From: a virus
Reading direction: 5' to 3' (one strand)
DNA length: 56,405 nt
IMG/VR virus record: IMGVR_UViG_3300030333_005663
Location: 1-56,405 of that record
Part shown: piece after piece, positions 41,888 to 54,200 of the stretch
Layout: every line of letters begins with the position of its first letter
How positions within the stretch are numbered: position 1 is the first letter of the stretch
Position numbers and translations under genes: made by a program
Notes under the pieces: model-generated
Told to the model about the DNA's origin: nothing
The model's database searches: none
The model's input: the letters and a program-made list of their open reading frames with translations, nothing else

Positions 41888-42040
41888 ATGCCAAAAAGAG
41901 TGTATAAAGAATCTATGCCCTCACATGAAAGACGCGTAAAAGCAATAAAAAAAGCTGCAAATGGTTGTTGGTGGATTGAAATGTATTTAATGGATAGCTT
42001 TGGTGTGTCTACAGGATGGAGGAAGCATGACAAAAGATGA
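41888..42040 (+). CDS. Small basic protein, 50 aa
   Basis: A GGAGG site precedes ATG 41888, and its end overlaps the start of the exonuclease gene. Basic, with Trp-rich middle (NGCWWIEMYLMD). No family recognised. Confidence 0.5.
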   Translation: MPKRVYKESMPSHERRVKAIKKAANGCWWIEMYLMDSFGVSTGWRKHDKR

Positions 42041-42785
42041 ATATAGTAAAATAAAAGTAGAAAGAAAAGATAGTGGATTTAGATGGTATAGGATTCCAGG
42101 CGAGAAATGGATACCATCAGTTACTACAATATTAAATGTAATAGCCAAGGGCGTAGGATACGAACAATGGCTAGGTAATCAACCAAGTTATAAAGCAGCT
42201 TGTGAAGTGCGTGATGAAGCAGCAGAAAGAGGAACTATTGTTCATGACTCTATTGAGAAACTACTCAAAGGAGAGTCTATAGAAGCAGTCAATGATGAAA
42301 TAGCGAAGCATTTGATGTGTTTTACGAAGTTTTATGCTGAGAACGACATAGAGGTCATTGACCAAGAATTGTTCCTAATAGACCCGAATTATGATTTTGC
42401 AGGAACTCCAGATTTAATTTGCAAAGCCTCTGGTAAGACTTGGCTAATTGATTTTAAGACTGGTAATTTCTACAAAACTCATCCATTGCAATGTAGAATG
42501 TATGCATTGTTATATGAGAGTATATTCGGAATAAAGATAGATTGTATAGGTGGTCTATACACTAAATCAACTTGGATTAAGGAGCCTAACTACACATTAA
42601 AGCGATTCCCTTATACTGATAAGGCTATTGCTAAATATGATACATGTATATTAGGAGCTGTTAGTTTGTGGAATTATATGAATGGTACTACAAAATTGGC
42701 AGACCCTTATCCTAAAGATCCAGTAAAAATCGATAGCGTATTTAAATTAGGAGGAGTAACTAATGACAGCTATGAAGAACTTTGA
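42027..42785 (+). CDS. Cas4/RecB-type PD-(D/E)XK exonuclease, 252 aa
   Basis: ATG 42027 with a GGAGG-like site is chosen over an upstream in-frame ATG in the preceding gene. Nuclease motifs follow the Cas4/RecB order: RGTIVHD with H73, GTPD with D129, IDFKTG with D142 and K144, and Q155-x3-Y159. Without the Cys cluster of Cas4 it fits a phage RecB-like exonuclease that recycles host DNA or resects ends for Sak4-mediated recombination. It is the exonuclease partner of the recombination module. Confidence 0.85.
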   Translation: MTKDEYSKIKVERKDSGFRWYRIPGEKWIPSVTTILNVIAKGVGYEQWLGNQPSYKAACEVRDEAAERGTIVHDSIEKLLKGESIEAVNDEIAKHLMCFTKFYAENDIEVIDQELFLIDPNYDFAGTPDLICKASGKTWLIDFKTGNFYKTHPLQCRMYALLYESIFGIKIDCIGGLYTKSTWIKEPNYTLKRFPYTDKAIAKYDTCILGAVSLWNYMNGTTKLADPYPKDPVKIDSVFKLGGVTNDSYEEL

Positions 42786-43020
42786 AATCAATGAAAAGCT
42801 ACTAAGCCTTGAATCTGAAATAGCAAGATTGAAAGAGGTGATTAGTAATTATGAAGAAAAGTGTAAAGATATGGAACTAAATGACATGATAGAAGAAATT
42901 CCATATGCAGAAGATAAGATGGCACACGATTTGCATGATTATTTAGCAGCGACACATAGAATGAATAAGTATTTTGAAAATAAAATAGAATCAATAAACA
43001 AGGAGAAAACTAATGGCTAA
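42763..43020 (+). CDS. Coiled-coil protein, 85 aa
   Basis: GGAGG before ATG 42763. A long heptad pattern spans most of the protein (EKLLSLESEIARLKEVIS). Starts overlap neighbours on both sides. Possibly a replication or recombination accessory factor. Confidence 0.5.
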   Translation: MTAMKNFEINEKLLSLESEIARLKEVISNYEEKCKDMELNDMIEEIPYAEDKMAHDLHDYLAATHRMNKYFENKIESINKEKTNG

Positions 43021-43315
43021 AAATAAACCAAAAAAGCCTACTATGAAAGAAGTAACCAGCACTATTGATCAAATGATGAGCAATATGAATTGGTTAAAGA
43101 ATAACATAGAAATGATAGGTAACCTTTTTGACTTATATGTCCTCTTTAAGAAAGATGATGAGAAGTTTAAGGTTTTCCTAGAAGAAAGAAAAGCTAAATG
43201 GGAAAAAGACCAAGCAGCATTAAAAGATGTAAAGGAGGAAGCTACAAATGAACAAGCAGAAGATGGACAAAGTGATGACCAAGATTCTGAAAATAGTTCA
43301 ACAGACCAGGAATGA
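43013..43315 (+). CDS. Acidic-tailed hypothetical protein, 100 aa
   Basis: A basic N-terminal ~12 residues, a central helix (NMNWLKNNIEMIGNLFDLYV), and a strongly acidic Asp/Glu/Ser-rich C-terminal 25 residues. The charged tail recalls SSB- or chaperone-like tails. No family recognised. The start overlaps the previous gene. Confidence 0.5.
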   Translation: MAKNKPKKPTMKEVTSTIDQMMSNMNWLKNNIEMIGNLFDLYVLFKKDDEKFKVFLEERKAKWEKDQAALKDVKEEATNEQAEDGQSDDQDSENSSTDQE

Positions 43316-43589
43316 GGGTCAACTAGAGTACGCTTCTGAAAAAGATGTCTTTGCAGACTTCAAGGATACAGCAGAGCTGGTAGGTATTCCAAAGGAATCA
43401 GTTCTGCTGACCTTTTTAAATAAGCATATACGAGGTATAGCTGCTTATGTTAAAGGTCACGAGAGCCAAAGAGAGGATGTTAGAGGTAGAATAACAGATG
43501 CGATAGTATACCTTTGTTTATTATGGGGTATGGTTGAAGAGAATTTAGACGAACGTGTTCCCGAATGGGAGTCTGACTCTTCGATATAG
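43248..43589 (+). CDS. MazG-like/DUF1599-like protein, 113 aa
   Basis: AAGGAGG precedes ATG 43248, inside the end of the previous gene. The C-terminal REDVRGRITDAIVYLCLLWG segment (about 75-96) resembles all-alpha NTP-pyrophosphohydrolase-related phage proteins, but no clear metal-binding ExxE is visible. It is the last gene of the rightward operon. Identification is tentative. Confidence 0.45.
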   Translation: MNKQKMDKVMTKILKIVQQTRNEGQLEYASEKDVFADFKDTAELVGIPKESVLLTFLNKHIRGIAAYVKGHESQREDVRGRITDAIVYLCLLWGMVEENLDERVPEWESDSSI

Positions 43590-43597
43590 TTCCTTAG

Positions 43598-43621
43598 AGG
43601 GGGTAGTTTGTACTGCCCCCT
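43598..43621. terminator. Hairpin between convergent operons
   Basis: AGGGGGTAGT pairs with ACTGCCCCCT (10 bp, one G-U) over a TTGT loop. It stands in the 61-base gap where the two operons converge. No strong U-run follows on either strand, so it may act bidirectionally with another factor, or as a roadblock. Confidence 0.65.
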
Positions 43622-43650
43622 TCACTATCTGGGTCAATACAAAGTGCAGG

Positions 43651-45204
43651 CTATGCGCGACGAGTAATTATAAGTTTCGCAAGTTTAAGTAAATGTCTAT
43701 TGAACCAATGCTTAGAACCAAATTCTGATATAATTCTTCTAGAAGTATTCTTACCTAATCGTTTCATAGCTTTTAAAGCTTGAAATCCATCCTTATTCTT
43801 GATTGCATCTTTTAGAATCTGACTATTTGCCACATAAGCATCGGGCTTCTTGAATAAATTGTCAGCTTTGCTAGATGCATGAGAATGGATAGTTATATGT
43901 CTACGCCTTTGAATACCACCTTCCCCTACAACTTCTTCAGGTCCTTTTAGATCATATTTGTCCGTAGTAAGCATTGACCATCCAACTTGTCCATTTTTCT
44001 TTTTCCAAAAAATACCATCAGTATTAACCCCACCAAGCAGATAGCTAGGCTTAAAATCAGGACTAAAATTAATATGAAGCCTTCCATTCTTAACATAATA
44101 ACTTTTCATGAATCGTTCTACTGCCCTTATATAATCATCTTGAGGATGTATTCTACTTGAAGCGTCTAATAAATGTCTACTAGTTCCAAATGAAGCTGCC
44201 CTATGCTTTGCCCATTCAAACACTTCTTTAGGATTATTTAAGTCTTTAGCATTCCTAGTAACATATTCTGCTAATTTAAACATAGAGTCTTTTTTATTAG
44301 CTAAAGAAATAGGAGCTTTATCTACTCCTCCCATAGAACCTATAGCACTATCTGTAAATCTAGATATAGTAATTCTATCATGAGGGAGTAATTGCCATTT
44401 AGCAGCTACCCCTGCATGAGGTCCTTTAAATACATTTTTTGTAATTTGTTTTTCAGGGACAGAGTATCCTGCAGCTTTTAATTTTTTCTCATCAAAGGGC
44501 TGGTCAGTAACGGCCTTATTCAATTCAGTCTTTATGATTTCATGTCTAGTTTGTCGCTTCTGAGCTCCTATACCACCTACTACTTTATCAGGCTGGAGAT
44601 TTTGCCTTTCATACATATAATCTAGCTTGATTGTTTGTAATAGTTCTCCAGGGCTACCATAAGGTATCTTTCCTTTCTTGATAAGGTTTAATATCTTATT
44701 AACATCTCTCTCCGAAACATTTCCATTCTTGACAATAGTCCTAGGGTCTATTTTTTCCCCAGCAGGCAAAATCTCGTTTATTGCAGTTAGTTCCCTTAAA
44801 GCCATTCCGCCCATATGGCGAACAGTTCCTTTTAAAGGTCTTCCTCTTCCATGAAGAAATAATTCTTGAGTAGCATCAGCGTGTGCTTGCTTTAAAAATT
44901 TAGCAGTATCTCTTAATTCACTTCTATTAGAACCAAAAAAGTGATCTTTTTGTAGCATTAATTTCTGCCAATTAGTGACACCAGCAGCATAATAACCTTT
45001 TAATATATTATTAGCAGTAGAAGCTCTAGATGCTATAGCTTTTTGTACAAAAGGAGTTCTCCTAGCAGCCCACTTAGCTACAGGAACGCCTCCATATGCA
45101 ACACCTAAAATACCTAGCCCTGTCCCTACTCCAGACCCAGAGCTTTCATTATCAATGCCATCTACCTCATCTTTATAATGTTCTAATAATGTAGGTTCTT
45201 TCAT
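43651..45204 (-). CDS. Last gene of the leftward operon: ejection-block protein, 517 aa
   Basis: The N-terminal ~25 residues after a short acidic stretch form a Gly-rich hydrophobic segment (GTGLGILGVAYGGVPVAK); the middle is basic and helical, and the C-terminal half alternates beta and helix. It overlaps the 3098-aa gene by one base. It is probably an internal virion protein co-ejected with the polymerase-like protein. I see no catalytic motif I can defend. Confidence 0.55.
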   Translation of the reverse strand: MKEPTLLEHYKDEVDGIDNESSGSGVGTGLGILGVAYGGVPVAKWAARRTPFVQKAIASRASTANNILKGYYAAGVTNWQKLMLQKDHFFGSNRSELRDTAKFLKQAHADATQELFLHGRGRPLKGTVRHMGGMALRELTAINEILPAGEKIDPRTIVKNGNVSERDVNKILNLIKKGKIPYGSPGELLQTIKLDYMYERQNLQPDKVVGGIGAQKRQTRHEIIKTELNKAVTDQPFDEKKLKAAGYSVPEKQITKNVFKGPHAGVAAKWQLLPHDRITISRFTDSAIGSMGGVDKAPISLANKKDSMFKLAEYVTRNAKDLNNPKEVFEWAKHRAASFGTSRHLLDASSRIHPQDDYIRAVERFMKSYYVKNGRLHINFSPDFKPSYLLGGVNTDGIFWKKKNGQVGWSMLTTDKYDLKGPEEVVGEGGIQRRRHITIHSHASSKADNLFKKPDAYVANSQILKDAIKNKDGFQALKAMKRLGKNTSRRIISEFGSKHWFNRHLLKLAKLIITRRA

Positions 45205-48200
45205 TACAATAATCCTTTAGGATAAGGCTTTTCTTTGGGTTCTTTTTTATTTTTAGAAACTGCTTTTTGCAATTGTAATAAAGGCATGCCAGTCCATCTC
45301 ATAATAGCATTTAATGGATTTTCTATAACATTACCTTCATTTAAAGGGGAGAAGTCTCTCAGGAGCCTTCCAAATGGAAACATAGTATAAACATAATATT
45401 GGCTCAATCTAGTATAATCATCATCTACTATACTTCTTATAACAGAATTAGGTATTCTAGCAATAGGTGGAGTTATCGCCTGTAATGGTGCTAATGGCCC
45501 TTTGTAGGTGCCAAAGAAAGCTTTATCTCTTTCATCCTCATCTCCAAACAACCACTGTGCGGTATCTTCAAACCAGTTATATGGAGCTGGCATAGCAGTA
45601 TCAAATAATGAATAAGCAAAGATATTCCCTAGTGCAAATACAAACATATCTATTTGAGTTTGTCTTGCAAACCTATTAAACTCATCAGTACCAGGTCTAT
45701 AACCATAAATCCTCGCTTGTCTTCTAACATCATTCCTAAAACTAACAGCATTCCATGACCATGTTTGAAAACGTGTCATCACCTTACCAAGCGCTGTCCT
45801 AGAGAAAGCTGGCCTATAAGGAGCAGAATATAAGAATTGAGTAGCTTTAACTCCTTTCCTAGCTAATTCTAGCAACATAGGGTCATCGTATCTCTTTATT
45901 CCACCGCCAAACTTATTCCACCAATGAACATAATGAGCCATAAAAGCATCACGCCTAATTTTTCTCTCAGGAATTGACATCCATTTAGCAGCCCAATTTT
46001 GAACTTTCTGAGTTACTCCATATTTTTTACTAATAGATAATAGAGTATCTTCTTTCATCTCAGGATCTCTAGTCATTTTTTTAGCGACATCAGCAATAAA
46101 TTGCTTATTCCTTTCAATTGCACCTGCTTTTGTTAGTCCAAATTCATATAACATTCTTTCGGGGTATATTCCAGAGGATACCACAAACCTATCCACTGCT
46201 TCAGCATTAGTCCATTCAGGGTTAATTTGAGATAAATACTCATAATTAAAGGAGTTTCTCCAATTTCTCCATCCTACTGATTGTATAGTATGGGTAGTAC
46301 CACCAAATATATTACCTGTAACACTTTTAGGGTGCACCAATAAAGAAGCCATTTCAAACTGTGCTTCTAGATTACTCCAATGGCGCAATTGATTCAGGTC
46401 AAATTGTCTTAACTCTTTCGGTAGATGCTTACCCTTTTTAAGTAATCCTAACTTAGAAGCTATCTTATTTACTCTATTTAAGACTCTATCGTCAGCCCAC
46501 CTTGCATATAATGTTCCTTGAAGCTTCATATCTCTATTTTTTAATACATCAGTAGGGATAATATCGGGAGAGCCCATTGCGCCTTGAACGTAAAGCTTCA
46601 TGAAATTACTCCAAGCTTGAGTTTGTCTTTCTCCGTATTTGGGAAGCATATTTTTCCCCATTTGATTGATAATCTCCCTGCTAAATATTTGTGACAATTG
46701 CCTGTAATAAGTATTTGTCAAGCTTCTTATGTATGATTCAGGGACAGAAGCATCTACAGAATGTCCTGCTACATGAGTATTTCTACTAAACATAGCTCCA
46801 GCTCTTTCATCTGCATTAAAATGTTTGATTTTATCGGGCTTAACTTTCTTCTTCTTTCCGATATCAGCCATAATTCTATCAAATGACTGCCATTCCATAA
46901 TATCTCCAAATTCCCAGTCACCTGTTAAAGATTTATTTTTATACATTAATTTTGTGACTTGTTCAATCTTATCTTCTTTTGTTAATGTTGGGTCATTTAA
47001 AAGATTTTTAGCTGTTTTTTCTAAGTATTCTGATGCTTTTTTCTTGTTAAAATGCATATGAGGCCAATAGTACTCAAAAGGTATTTTACCAGTAGATTCA
47101 AGCATTGACAGTCTAAATCCTTTAACTATATCAGGATCACCTACCATTTCACCCATCATTTCCCTAGCTATCATTCTCAAATTATCTATACCATATTTAG
47201 AAGATACATCTTCTCCTCTTTTCCAAGCATCTTGTAAATCAACAATAAACTTTTTATAGTCTAGCTTAGGATAAAGCTTTTGTTTATCATAATAACCCTT
47301 AATATAAGGTTTCATAACGCCTTCTTCACCACGAATCATTTCATGCATTTCTTTGGCGGTTTGAGTATATTCAGCGTTAATTTTTTTAACCAATTCTTGC
47401 CCTGTTACTTTAACTCTTCCTTCTCCAAAGTCAACAGTATATTCTTTTTTCTTTAATTCTTCCCAATTATACTTCTTGGTAGCATTGTTGTATTCGGTAA
47501 TATAGTCAGAGATTTGAGCATGTTTTCGAGCAGGGTCTATTTTATCATTATTAGCCAATACGTTCTCAGCATATCCTTTCTCTCTTTGCCTTACTGCTAT
47601 TTCTCTTAAAGCTTCTCCGTCTTCAATAGAATTAACAAATAATAACCTTTTCTGCAAATCTTGTATTTTTTGATCCCCCTCATGTACAGCAGAGTTGTTC
47701 ATTCTACCTATCCAAGATTGAACAATATCTATATACGAAGAAGGTCTTGCTATATCTCCTTGAACCAACTTGCCATCTACGGTAGAAAACCAGCCTTTTT
47801 CATATAAAAGCTGCATATCTTCCTTCATCTGTTCTCTACTTATAGTTCTAGGGAATAAATACCAATGTCTCTTACTTAATCTTAATTTGCCTTTTTTGTC
47901 GAATAAACGCTGCCATATAGTCCCTGTTTGAGTATCCCTTAGCCAATCTCTAAAAATCCTAAAATCTTCCTTATTCATGGCATTTAGCTCTTTTCCAAAT
48001 AATCCTCTAGTTAACTCGCTTATACTATTTCTAACTTTAGGGTCATATACTTTGAGCATATCAGCTGTCTCTAATATAACCTTTTTCATCTCAGCGTCAA
48101 CAGGACCTTTCTTTAATCCTTCGTATCCTGTTCCTTCATAAGCCTTTTCAACTAAAGTTTGGACTTCCCTATTTCCATCAAACTCTAAAGTAGGGTCTTT

Positions 48201-51200
48201 ATCTATATTCTCACTTATTTCCTTAACTTCTTTTTCAGTAATATTAGTACGAACAGTTGAATCAAACTTTTCTGCAATATCCCCTAAAAATGAACGAATA
48301 CTTTTATCTGAAATTTCTAAACTTTGAAATCCTAATCTACTCATACCTGTTCTAGAAGCTTCTCTTCTTAAAGTCATTAGATAATCTCTTATAACAGGAG
48401 TCTTCATATCCTTCTTATAAACCCTTTTAATCAATCTATCGATTTTATCTAAATTACCTCTATTTAAAGAGCCTAGCATGAGAACATCAAAAGCCTCTTT
48501 TTCTAATTCAGTTAAATTTTCTTTAAATTCTCTGATTTGTTTGTCAATCTCGATTTGATCTATTTCTGTTGATGTCTTTTGGCCTAATTTCTTAGACTTA
48601 GGTTCAAATCCCCTAACCCATCCTAACTCTTTGACGGCAGCTTCATGTAGCTTTCTAATTTCAGCATCCGCAGCTAATTGTTGCAAACTTTCTGCAACAG
48701 GCAAGTCAGCCATATTCTTCCTAGCTTTAGCCATTAAAGCACTATTCTTCTTTAAATACTCTATCTTTTTGTGAATATTAGTTAGATTTGCTAATTGTTG
48801 CTCATTCATTCTCTCAGCTATATTAATAATTCTTTGTGCAGTAACTGCATCTGTAATATCATTAATAAAGAAATTATTAGACTCGTTATGAAGCCTCTTT
48901 ATTATATTCGCTCTATATTCTTTACCAGTGATATTATCTGCTCCTTTTTTATAAGCATCAGGTATGTCAAACATAGTTCCTTTGATAGCTTTTACGAATA
49001 CCTTATAGTCTTCAATTGCTAAATCTCTACCATCTTGAGTATTTAATTTATATTTTAAAACATTATCTATATGATTGTTTAATGGTACTCTAAATGTATT
49101 ACGACCTAATATTTTTTGAAGCCATTCATAGCCTTTAACAGAAACTTCAATATCATCATACATTTCTTTTAATTTATCTCTATCGGCTCTATTTATAAGG
49201 TTATCTTCCATGTATTTAGTAGCTGTGTTTAATAATCTACCCACTTTAGTTAATAAAGTATTATTTTGGCTAGCATCTAAATCCCAAACCCCTTTTGACT
49301 TTTCATGTATATCTGAAATAGACCATTTTCTCTGAGAGGTATGATCTCTTCCATAAAAAGCACTATTCATTTCTGCTAATTTACCATATGTTCCCCCTTT
49401 TAATTCCCACATAGAAAGTTTTTTCTCTTTAGCATCAGTAACTTTCTTCCATATATCGACACCTTTTACATTTCCTGCGTATTTCTGGACACTAACAGGC
49501 TTAAAATGAAGATGCCATAAAGCTTTAAACCAAGTCTCCCCACTCTTTAATCCATTTTCATCCATAGGGTCTGAACCTAATGCTACTTGTGCTCTCCCCA
49601 TTTCTCTTGCAGCTTGCTGGGCTTTGGGGTCTTTGCGAATACCTATAGTAACTTTGTACCTTTCCCACTTATCAGGTCCTGTTTTTCTTTGGAACTCATA
49701 TGTTTCCTTCCCATTATTAGCTGCTAAAGCTGAATAGAGAGAGGACATAATTTGTTTTTGTGTAACAGCTATACCTAGCATATTTCTGCCTTCTACTGTT
49801 CTTCTAGAAACCTCTACTCTATGTAGAGGATTATATTTGTATAATATGCTGCTTTCTAATTTATCTTGCTCGGGGGTTAATTGCTCTGCTAACACCTCAT
49901 TATACCTTTTACCTTTATTTACACCCCATTCTACTTTTTCAGTCTTATTATCCCCAACTATCCCTCTAAAATTCTTTTTTGCCTTAGCAGATAACGCATC
50001 ATACTCTTTCGGAGTAATCGTCTTCTTCCCATCGGTATATTTATAGAACTCCCTTTTATTATTGCCAAACGCCTCTTTCCACTCAGGTTTAAATCCTCCT
50101 TTACCACCCATAAAGAACCAAGCCTCATCTCCATCTAAATCAGCTCCACCTAAAGCTCTCATAGCCCTTGAATGCATTAATATTCCATGACCTTTTCTAC
50201 CTGTAAAACCAGCAAATTCTAGCTTATGAGCTCCAGATATAGAGTCCATAGGAACTCTCATTACAACTGAATTGAAGATTTCTTCTATTTGCTTTTTAAC
50301 AGCAGGGTCTTGCTTTTTGTGCATTTGAGTATAAGTATCATATAAAGTTTGCAAATCTACCCTACCTATACCCTTAATCCCTGTATTTATCATAACTTTT
50401 TTATAAGCATCATCTAAGAAGAATATCTTATCATTAGTGTTAAGTTCTTTTAACCTAGGGTTCACATTATCAGCATCTACCTGTAAGAACTTATCATAAG
50501 GTCTAATCCTTGCTACTCCTGAATTGACTATTTTAGGTTTAGCTGTTTGATCTACAACATAATTACGAATAGCTTGCATTCTATAATGAGTAACAAATTT
50601 ATGTAAAAATGCTGATATAGCACTCACATCTTTTCCTCTGCTTCTTTGAGCAGCTGTCCATTCTCTACTTCTTTGCAACATTCTATCAGCTATAGATGTA
50701 AATTCATTTATCTCTTGCTTAGCTGCATGATATTCTGAATCTTTTATTTCGCCTGATGCTAGTTGCTCTTGCAATCCCTTAGCATTAAGTTTTAAGATTT
50801 GCTCCCAAGCTATCTCTGTAAAATGATGATTATTAGGCATTCTCATAGCTTTTAATAATTGAACTATCCCAATATCATCCATATTTTTTCTTAATTCTTC
50901 TAAGCTTTTACTCGCTTCTTGCTTACTATAATCTTTCGAAGATATTAAATCAATATGTGATTGAAGCATTTTATTAGCTGCATCTGTCCCTAAAAACCTT
51001 CTTTCTATAACATTATCAAAAAAGTCATTAATAGTATCTTGTTTTATGTTCCACATTGCATGATTAACTAGCGAGCCCATTAATTGCTTAGGGATACGTT
51101 GAGGCTCTAACATATGATTATTTTGCTTAGTAGACATATTATACTTAATATGTTCAGGGCTTAAATCATTATAAATAACATCATAATCTCTTTCACCTCG

Positions 51201-54200
51201 CTGCTTAGCTGCAGAATCATATATTTTAAAATGTAAATTATCTTGCTGCATCATCTTTGTTTGCTTAGAACCAGCAGCATGCATCATATATTTTCCTAGC
51301 ATAGCTCCATGTTTAGCATTTGGGCTAACTATGAAAGATTTGTTTTGACCAGAATCTGGCATCCCAGCATCCGCATTAATAGCATCAATCACATCATCTC
51401 TAACGATAATAATACCATCAACATGTTCAGGTAGCTCTTTGTTTTTCAAGTCAGTAAATCTATTGTCTTTTTTACTTAAATAACGGTCATCTACCAGTCT
51501 ATACCTAAAGTTGCCATTATCTAGGTCACTTACCCCACCTTTCATTTCTTTTAGATACTTAGTGATAAAAACACCATCACCTGGATATGAATTATTCCAC
51601 CATATTTGTGCTCTTTTATTAAAACCTAAAGCATTGGGAATATATCCCTCTTGGTTTACCTTATTTTTTAATTCTTTGAAGCTTTTATTGACATTACTTC
51701 TATCAATTTTAAAACCATTCATTTCTATGTCATAAAGAATATTAGAAGTCACACCTTTTTTTAGCGTTTTAATATCTACTCCAAACTCCTTCGCTGATTT
51801 ATCATAATCACCTTTAAACAAATCAGCTGTATTTACTTTATCTGTTAAGGGATGGTATCGAACAAAGAAAACTTGGTCTTTATCTGCTTTACCTCCAAAC
51901 GCATGATATCCTTCTCTGTGCATTTGACTTATAACTTTACCCATCCATTTTTTATATTCAGCTACAGCTTGTTTTGGATTAGAACCACTAGCCATCTCTC
52001 TTCTTATGTCAGATAAGCTTTTATCTTGATATCCTCTGCCTTTTACAAATTCAGTAACAACATCTAATACAGCGTAAGCTTCGCCTTTGCCTCCTGCATC
52101 CCTAAATACAGTTTCTAATATCTTTTCTGGTTCTCTTCTTTGCCTAGAATTTCCAGCCTTTGTAATAGGATTATCTATGTCTAGGAAAGATATTTTTCCA
52201 AATGGATCTACGGAAACAGCTCTAACTGGTTTGTCGAGGTTTCGTCTAGTCATCCATTGGCGCATTTCTAATCTAGCTTCTTTACCTAAAGTTATCTTAG
52301 AACCATATTTCTCTTGTAACCAGCCTTCTAATTTATTCGCCCATTCTGCCGACCTATTTTCAGTCGAGCCAGGATTAAGATAATCTTTCAATAAACTTTC
52401 TATTTTTTGGGAAATTTTATACTTTTCAACTGTTTGAGCAGGAACATCTGGAGCATTTTTCCATACTTTAGATAAGTGAGTGTCTGTAAAGTAATAAGAG
52501 GTCTTACCTATAGTAACATCGTCAACCATACCAATATCAGTATCAGAATCTTTCTGCTCGTTTAATTCTGTAGAATCGGTTTCCTTGCTATCAGTAGCTT
52601 GTCTGATTGACAACTCTTCATCCTCTAACCTTTGTCGTTCTTCTTCTAGACGCTCCCTTTTCCTCGCTGATGTATTAGGTCTCTCCAGCTCTTCAGCGAT
52701 TTCAATTTGTCGTTCTAAAATTTGATTTACTCTATGCTCATCTTCTGGAGTAAGGTTTTTATCTACTTCTGATTTAGCTTTTTTTACATTCTTAAAATGT
52801 GTTTCAAAAAAGGAAGAAGCCTCTTTGAGTCCTGGCTTAGTAATAGTATCCCATTCACCAATCATCGCCAATCTTCTAGGAGGTTTAGGGGGTTTTTTGA
52901 CATTTACAAACTTATTTACAGTCGGCTCATATGAATACCATTTACTTCTTTTTAAATCGAAGACATGCACAGGCTTTTTATTGTTAATAGCCATTTGAGC
53001 CGCCCATCCTGGCCCTTTATTAACTCTAGTATTATCTCCCTTTAAAGTACCAAAGATATATACTGAATCTGAACCTTTAACTTGATGCCAATTCCTTCTT
53101 GCTTGATTCACTTCAAAGTTAGAAAGGTCTCCTACTTTAGCATCTAATTTACTTTCAGCTTTAGCAAGCTCTCTATTAGATTCTTGTAATTGTTTTTCAG
53201 TTAATGGAATTTCTGCACCATGCATATCTGAAGGCTTGGAGCCTTTCTTTGTAACATAGTGAAAAAGAGGAATATTATACTGGTTCGCTAAAGCTGCAAT
53301 AGCTTTTTCCATGCCTCTACTTCCACCAGAAACAATATAATGTTTATATTTCTGAAGAGTATCTTTGCTTATCTTGAGCTGACGTTCACCTTCTACATAC
53401 TTCTGGGTTATCTCTACTCCTTCATCGGTGATAATAGGCTTTTCTTTTATCCTATGCCCTTGACCTGCTTGAACAGCAAACAATTCTGCTATAGCTAATC
53501 TTTCAGCAGGGTCTCCCCACAGCCTCTTGGCCTCTTTCTTAACTAAAGGCTTTACCTCAGGGGGTAAACTCTTCCATTCAGGCAACATTTCTGGATCCAT
53601 AGCTACAGATAGCTTAGGATTTTTTGCTGCCTCTTTGCGCATTTTTACTATATATTTTTGCTGCTTAGCTATTGTCCATGGGGTCTCTTTTGCTCCAAAG
53701 TAAGCCCCAAGTAAATATTCATATATTTGCTCAGGAGTAGTCGCTCCTCTCATTGTAGCAGGTAATCCTTGGAATAAAGATCCTGCCATACTTCCTATCA
53801 CCTTCTGACCTGCGCTTGGATTAGCGCTTTTTAAATTTCCTATAACTCTAAAAATACCACCAGCTTGAGCTCCACCCATAAAAGCATGCATCATCTGGTC
53901 TACTCCACCTTGCCAAGATGATACTGAAGAAGCAACACCTAAATGAAAAGCTCCTTCCATAATATGCCTAGCTCTATCTCCTGCTATAAAATTAGATACA
54001 GTCCCAGCAGCACCTGCTCTACCAGCTAGTGCCTTACCGAAAATAGGTTTAGCTATATCTTTAGCTTTTTTAGTTGCTATTTTAGCTATAGCCATAGGAA
54101 CTGATTTGTCATTCAAGGACTGAAACATTTTAGCAGCACCTTTTAAACCTAAAATCTTACTTGGCCCAGCTAATATACCAGGAGCAAATCCAGCTAAATG

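Noticed and set aside
41752-41907. A 51-residue frame overlapping the HTH gene and the next small gene
   Set aside because: It overlaps the HTH gene by 73 bases in another frame, and lacks a good ribosome site; the neighbouring frames have better starts. Not excluded.
43598-43621. A standard rho-independent terminator
   Set aside because: The stem is strong but no run of T follows on either strand; kept only as a terminator-like convergent hairpin.
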